Made by a program: the position numbers and the translations under genes | Notes under the pieces: model-generated | Database searches by the model: none | What the model was told of the DNA's origin: nothing | What the model saw: the letters and a program-made list of their open reading frames with translations, nothing else | NCBI GenBank assembly: GCA_028821395.1 | Contig: JAPPGP010000222.1 | Location: 31,861 to 95,860, forward strand | Source of the DNA: Defluviicoccus sp. | Lineage (GTDB): Bacteria; Pseudomonadota; Alphaproteobacteria; MPNO01 | DNA: 64,000 nucleotides | Direction: 5' to 3' | Part shown: one piece after another, positions 60,347-64,000 of the stretch | Position numbering within the stretch: position 1 is the stretch's first letter | How the letters are laid out: each line of letters begins with the position of its first letter

Positions 60347-60532
60347 AGCCCCTCCATGGAGTTAATGCTTCGCCGCAACCGCGCGGCAAGGCCCGGACAC
60401 GGGCTGGTGCCCGAGCGTTTGTTTGATAGGGGAAATTCGGCGCCGCCGCAACCGGGGCGGCGAATCCGCCGCGCTAATGCTCCGCTACTGTTGCAGATTT
60501 ACAACAGGCGGAATCGCCGCCCTGCCACGCGC

Positions 60533-60766
60533 TCAAAGCGGGCAGTCGGCGCGGTCGCAGGACGGCTTCGCGTCGGCCGAGACGAACACGCCGCACCGGG
60601 TGCAGGCGACCAGGTCCTGCGACGACGACGCCTGGCCGCCCTCGACCCTGTCGCGTTCCGCGTCGCCCTGCATCTGCTGCCGGCGCTGGACCCAGCGCAG
60701 GCCGTACCACACGGCGGCGATCAGCGCGGCGAGGACGACCAGCTTGGACAGGCTGAAGCCGAACAT
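60533..60766 (-). CDS. Small membrane-anchored protein with C-terminal cysteines (PP0621-like)
   Basis: A 77-residue protein: one transmembrane helix at residues 6-22 (KLVVLAALIAAVWYGLRWV), a charged linker, then ACTRCGVFVSADAKPSCDRADCPL, which carries four cysteines that could bind a metal. The layout recalls the PP0621 family of small proteins. The frame extends upstream, but the ATG at 60766 gives the membrane anchor directly. It follows the S49 peptidase gene on the minus strand. Confidence 0.65.
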   Translation of the reverse strand: MFGFSLSKLVVLAALIAAVWYGLRWVQRRQQMQGDAERDRVEGGQASSSQDLVACTRCGVFVSADAKPSCDRADCPL

Positions 60767-60818
60767 GGCGCCATTTGGCGCCCGGCGCGGCGGACAGTCA
60801 AGCCGCGGCAGTGCCGGA

Positions 60819-61718
60819 TCACAGCCCGTAGCGCTTCCACATCGCCCATTCGTCGAGCGCCGCCAGAAGCTCGGCGCCGAGCGCGCCGGCGTCGATCCCG
60901 CCGCCCGCCGGCCCGATTCCGAGGCGGCGGCGCAGCCCCCGGCGCGGCGCGACCGGGCGGATCCGCACACGCTCGCCGAAGCGGTCGCGCAGCACCCCGC
61001 GCAGATCGCCGAGCCCGTCGACCAGGCCGAGCGCGATCGCCTGGCGACCGCTCCAGAACTCGCCGGAGAACAGCTCCTCGTCCGCGCCCTTGAGGCGGCG
61101 GCCGCGGCGCTGGCGCACATGGGCGATGAAGCTCTCGTGCATGTCGCGCTGAACCGCGAGCAGCCGTTCGACCTCGCCCGGATCCTCGGGCCGGAACGGG
61201 TCGAGCATGCCCTTGCGCGCGCCCGCCGTGTGCACCCGGCGCTCGACGCCGTGGCGGGCGATCGCCTCGACGAAGCCGAACCCGGCCGCGATCACCCCGA
61301 TCGAGCCGACGATGGAGTTCTCGTCGGCAAAGATCTCGTCCCCGGCGCAGGCGAGCCAGTAGCCGCCCGACGCCGCGACGTCCTCGGCGAAGGCCAGCAC
61401 GGGGACACCGCGCTCGTCGGCCCGGGCGCGGATCCGCCGGGCGATCAGGGCGCTCTGCACCGGCGAGCCGCCGGGCGAGTTGACGGCCAGCGCCACCGCG
61501 GCCAGCCGCCTGGGCGCGAAGGCGCGGTCGATCGCCCGCTCCATGCTGGCCAGCGTCACGCTGCCGCCGCGCAGCGACCCGACCCGTCCGACGATGCCGG
61601 CGAGCCGCAGCACCGAGACCAGCGGCGCGTCGCGGCCGCGGCGCCAGAAGGCGAGCGACCGCCGCCGGCGCTTGCGCGCCGGCTCCGGTGGCTTCGGGAT
61701 GGGCTCCGCGCCGTTCAT
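60819..61718 (-). CDS. S49-family signal peptide peptidase-like protease (SppA-like)
   Basis: A 299-residue single-domain S49 peptidase. The nucleophile serine is in DVAASGGYW; the catalytic lysine is probably the K of GARKGMLDPFRP. VNSPGGSPVQSALIARRIR is the other conserved motif. The family degrades signal peptides or membrane fragments. Short for SppA (half-length form, as in many alphaproteobacteria) with no clear N-terminal transmembrane helix. The ATG at 61718 is chosen; an in-frame TTG at 61754 is possible. Confidence 0.87.
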   Translation of the reverse strand: MNGAEPIPKPPEPARKRRRRSLAFWRRGRDAPLVSVLRLAGIVGRVGSLRGGSVTLASMERAIDRAFAPRRLAAVALAVNSPGGSPVQSALIARRIRARADERGVPVLAFAEDVAASGGYWLACAGDEIFADENSIVGSIGVIAAGFGFVEAIARHGVERRVHTAGARKGMLDPFRPEDPGEVERLLAVQRDMHESFIAHVRQRRGRRLKGADEELFSGEFWSGRQAIALGLVDGLGDLRGVLRDRFGERVRIRPVAPRRGLRRRLGIGPAGGGIDAGALGAELLAALDEWAMWKRYGL

Positions 61719-61766
61719 GGCGCTATAGATAGAGGCCGGCCCGGTCCTCGCCAAGCGGCCGCCGGA

Positions 61767-62522
61767 TCAGGGATCGAGGGCCGCGCCGCGCAGCACGAGG
61801 TCGGCCTCCGGCGTGAAGCCGCCATCCGCCCGGTGCAGCACCAGCCCCGGGGCGAGGCGGAGCGGTGCCGCGGTGCCGCGCCGGGCGCGCACCAGGATCC
61901 GCTTGGCCGGGCTGCCGTCGCCGCGCGGCCAGAGGGGGTACACCACGACGCCGCCCGCGCGCCCGTCGAGCGCCGCCAGCACCTCGGCCAGCCGGTCTGC
62001 GCGATGGACCAGGGTCAGCGTGCCCATGCCGCGCAGCATGCTGACCCCGAAGGCGATCCAGTCCGCGAGCCCCGCCTCGCCCTCGACATGGGAGGCGGCG
62101 CGGCCGGCGTCGGCGGGGCTGCAAGCACGCCCCGGCGGGTGGAAGGGCGGGTTCATCATCACATGGTCGAAGGCGCCGAGGGCGAGGCGGGAGGGCGGGC
62201 TCGCCAGGTCGCCGACCATGATCTCCACCCGGTCGCTCAGGTCGTTGAGGCGGATGTTCTCGCCGGCGACGCTCACCAGCGCGTGCTGGGGGTCGAACCC
62301 GACCACCCGGCAGCCGGGCACGCGCGCCGCCAGCATCAGCGCCGCACCGCCGATCCCGGCGCCGGGCTCCAGTATCCGCTCGCCCTCGGCGGCCGGAACC
62401 GCGGCGGCGAGCATTACGCTGTCGATGGCGACCCGGAAGCCGTGCTTGGGCTGGCGGATGACGAGCCGCCCGTCGAGCAGCCGGTCCTCGGTCAACGGTG
62501 CGATGCGGTTGGCGCGGCTCAC
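61767..62522 (-). CDS. tRNA1(Val) N6-adenine methyltransferase-like protein (TrmN6/YfiC family)
   Basis: A 251-residue SAM-dependent methyltransferase. Motif I is LEPGAGIGGAALMLAARVPG, motif IV NPPF (MMNPPFHPPG), the N6-adenine signature. DRLLDGRLVIRQPKHGFRVAIDSVML at the N-terminus is typical of the TrmN6/YfiC type. It should methylate an adenine in tRNA; the precise tRNA target is not proven by sequence. It lies between the DUF2007 and S49 genes, all on the minus strand. Confidence 0.87.
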   Translation of the reverse strand: MSRANRIAPLTEDRLLDGRLVIRQPKHGFRVAIDSVMLAAAVPAAEGERILEPGAGIGGAALMLAARVPGCRVVGFDPQHALVSVAGENIRLNDLSDRVEIMVGDLASPPSRLALGAFDHVMMNPPFHPPGRACSPADAGRAASHVEGEAGLADWIAFGVSMLRGMGTLTLVHRADRLAEVLAALDGRAGGVVVYPLWPRGDGSPAKRILVRARRGTAAPLRLAPGLVLHRADGGFTPEADLVLRGAALDP

Positions 62523-62526
62523 CCGG

Positions 62527-62751
62527 TCAGCCCGGGCTCAGGCGGTGCCCCTCGCCCGCCTCGGTCACCAGACGCCGGGCGCGGGCGAGATCGTCGTCCT
62601 CGACCATAACGCGGCGGGGGATCGCCAGGGTCGAACCCTCGAGGACGCTGGTATGGGTATCGAGCAGGATCGGGGCGATTCCCTCCGCCCGCAAGGCCGC
62701 GTCGAGCCAGGACAGAAACACCAGCTCGTTGCTCCGCACCAGCTCCCGCAT
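62527..62751 (-). CDS. DUF2007 domain protein
   Basis: A 74-residue small protein with the DUF2007 pattern ELVRSNELVFLSWLDAALRAEGI and RVMVEDDDLARARRLV. Function unknown; described as a putative signal-transducing protein. Starts a minus-strand group with the methyltransferase and S49 protease genes and is divergent from the polyprenyl synthetase gene. Confidence 0.85.
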   Translation of the reverse strand: MRELVRSNELVFLSWLDAALRAEGIAPILLDTHTSVLEGSTLAIPRRVMVEDDDLARARRLVTEAGEGHRLSPG

Positions 62752-62862
62752 CTTCCCCGCCCGCTTTCGTCACCCCGTGCCGAAGCGGCGGCTTGACCCG
62801 GACCGGCCTCCGGCTATGTTCGGCAATCTGTCTAACACCATTCGGCGGGGCGGACAAAGCCG

Positions 62863-63885
62863 GTGAGCGTGGTCGTAGAGCTGGCGCGCGGATCGGACGC
62901 GCGCGCGCGTCCCAACCTTGAGGCCCTGACGGCGCTGACCGCCACCGACATGGAAGCGGTCAACCGCACCATCGTCGAACGCATGGAGAGCCCGGTGCTG
63001 CTGGTCTCTCAGCTCGCCGGGCACATCGTCGCCGCCGGCGGCAAGCGGCTGCGCCCGATGATCACGCTGGCGGCGGCGCGGATGTGCGGCTATGAGGGGC
63101 AACGCCATGTCGGGCTGGCGGCCTGCGTCGAGCTGATTCACACCGCGACTCTGCTCCATGACGACGTGGTCGACGCCAGCGATTTGCGCCGCGGCGCGGC
63201 GACCGCCAACGCGGTCTGGGGCAACCAGGCCTCGGTGCTGGTCGGCGATTTCCTGTTCTCGCGCTCCTTCGAGCTCATGGTGGCCGACGCCTCGCTGGAG
63301 GTTCTCGCCATCCTGTCGGAGGCGTCCTCGGTGATCGCCGAGGGCGAGGTGCTGCAGCTGATGACCGCGAACGACGTCGACACCGGCGAGGAGGACTATC
63401 TCGAGGTGGTCCGCGCCAAGACCGCGAAGCTGTTCGCCGCCGCGGCCGAGATCGGCGCCGTCGTCGCCGACCGCCCGGCGGAAGAGCGCGAGGCGCTCAG
63501 GCGGTTCGGCCACAATCTCGGCATGGCCTTCCAGCTGGTCGACGACGTGCTCGACTACTCGGCCCGGCAGGCCACGCTCGGCAAGACGGTGGGCGACGAT
63601 TTCCGCGAGGGCAAGGTGACACTGCCGATCGTCTATGCGGTGCGCGACGCGGACCAGGACGGCAAGGCGTTCTGGCGCCGCACGCTGGAGGACCAGGTCC
63701 AGAAGAAGGGCGACCTCAAGCGGGCCATCGCGCTGCTGGAACGCACCGGCGCGCTGCGCGCGACGCTGGAGGGCGCGCGCGGCTACGCCGCCAAGGCGCG
63801 CGGGGCGCTCGCCGTCTTCCCGGAGAGCGAGGCCCGGCGCGCGCTCGCGCAAAGCGTCGAGTTCGCCGTGGACCGCGCCTATTGA
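62863..63885 (+). CDS. ispB: Polyprenyl (octaprenyl) diphosphate synthase
   Basis: A 340-residue trans-prenyltransferase making the ubiquinone side chain. GGKRLRP (near residue 59) and the two aspartate-rich motifs LLHDDVVDASDLRRG and FQLVDDVLDYSA are intact. The GTG start at 62863 gives the usual family N-terminus. The DUF2007 gene diverges across 111 bases. The core-gene order around it is common in alphaproteobacteria. Chain length (C40 to C50) cannot be read from sequence. Confidence 0.9.
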   Translation: MSVVVELARGSDARARPNLEALTALTATDMEAVNRTIVERMESPVLLVSQLAGHIVAAGGKRLRPMITLAAARMCGYEGQRHVGLAACVELIHTATLLHDDVVDASDLRRGAATANAVWGNQASVLVGDFLFSRSFELMVADASLEVLAILSEASSVIAEGEVLQLMTANDVDTGEEDYLEVVRAKTAKLFAAAAEIGAVVADRPAEEREALRRFGHNLGMAFQLVDDVLDYSARQATLGKTVGDDFREGKVTLPIVYAVRDADQDGKAFWRRTLEDQVQKKGDLKRAIALLERTGALRATLEGARGYAAKARGALAVFPESEARRALAQSVEFAVDRAY

Positions 63886-63948
63886 ACCCGCCGAAGCGGT
63901 CCTTGCCGGCCGAATCGGCAGGGTCTATAACCGCCTTGCGCTGGAATT

Positions 63949-64000
63949 CGGAGTGTAGCTCAGCCTGGTAGAGCACTGTCTTCGGGAGGCAGGGGCCGGT
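63949..64000 (+). tRNA. tRNA-Pro (CGG), 3' truncated by window end
   Basis: The acceptor start CGGAGTG is followed by TA, a D-arm GCTC-AGCCTGGTA-GAGC and the anticodon stem CTGTC/GGCAG around loop TTCGGGA, giving anticodon CGG for proline. The window ends in the variable-arm/T-arm region, so the T-arm and 3' acceptor strand are missing. Confidence 0.9.

Noticed and set aside
60423..62609. 728-codon plus-strand frame opposite the S49 and methyltransferase genes
   Set aside because: Antisense shadow; minus-strand proteins carry the catalytic motifs.

Overview
The window looks like an alphaproteobacterial chromosome, probably Rhodospirillales-like. It is GC-rich throughout, coding density is very high with many ATGA or TGATG gene overlaps, TRAP and ABC solute importers are abundant, and the right end carries a housekeeping order that I recognise from alphaproteobacteria (S49 peptidase, tRNA1(Val)-type methyltransferase, DUF2007 protein, polyprenyl synthetase, tRNA-Pro). 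Genus cannot be assigned from sequence reading alone.

Positions 1-39753 form a catabolic and uptake region. In order it holds: the 3' end of a UbiD-type decarboxylase, a quinone-oxidoreductase-type dehydrogenase and bioD; a glycine-betaine type ABC importer (ProX, ProW, ProV order); an orphan VapB-like antitoxin; a three-gene TRAP importer; a block of aromatic/organic-acid enzymes (acetone-carboxylase-gamma-like protein, type III CoA-transferase, Rieske oxygenase, NTF2-like protein, cyclase, SDR, FAH-family hydrolase, D-2-hydroxyacid dehydrogenase, GST); a second TRAP importer with fused QM permease; an FAD monooxygenase, VOC protein, acyl-CoA synthetase and psuG; a family 5 peptide/nickel-type binding protein; a phthalate-dioxygenase-like Rieske oxygenase divergent from a cytoplasmic periplasmic-binding-fold protein; a third TRAP importer; and a minus-strand group of FAD hydroxylase, LigB-like extradiol dioxygenase, LigK/RraA-like aldolase, Dpp-type ABC genes and a LigJ-like hydratase. 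The LigB/LigK/LigJ trio suggests meta-cleavage of a protocatechuate- or gallate-like compound, although the dioxygenase lacks one expected metal-ligand histidine.

Positions 40142-54486 hold three consecutive complete branched-chain-amino-acid-type (HAAT) ABC importers on the minus strand. Systems 1 and 2 are close paralogues with atypical LivF and LivG proteins, while system 3 is canonical. LivG of system 1 appears to have no ATG, GTG or TTG start at its conserved N-terminus; an AUC start with a good Shine-Dalgarno is the best candidate.

Positions 54591-56116 hold a lipocalin-like protein, an AhpD-like protein and a NUDIX hydrolase. Between the NUDIX gene and a porin lies the clearest discrete system of the window: a 2997-bp IS1595-family transposon (56134-59130) with perfect 23-bp terminal inverted repeats and perfect 8-bp target duplications. 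It carries five uncharacterised passenger genes, two of them translationally coupled behind the transposase, and a 126-bp stem-closed structured segment. It landed in the U-tract of the porin terminator.

Positions 59207-64000 hold the porin and the core-like genes, ending in a truncated tRNA-Pro. Dispersed palindromic repeats and GC-rich hairpins placed directly after the binding-protein genes of five transport systems recur through the window.
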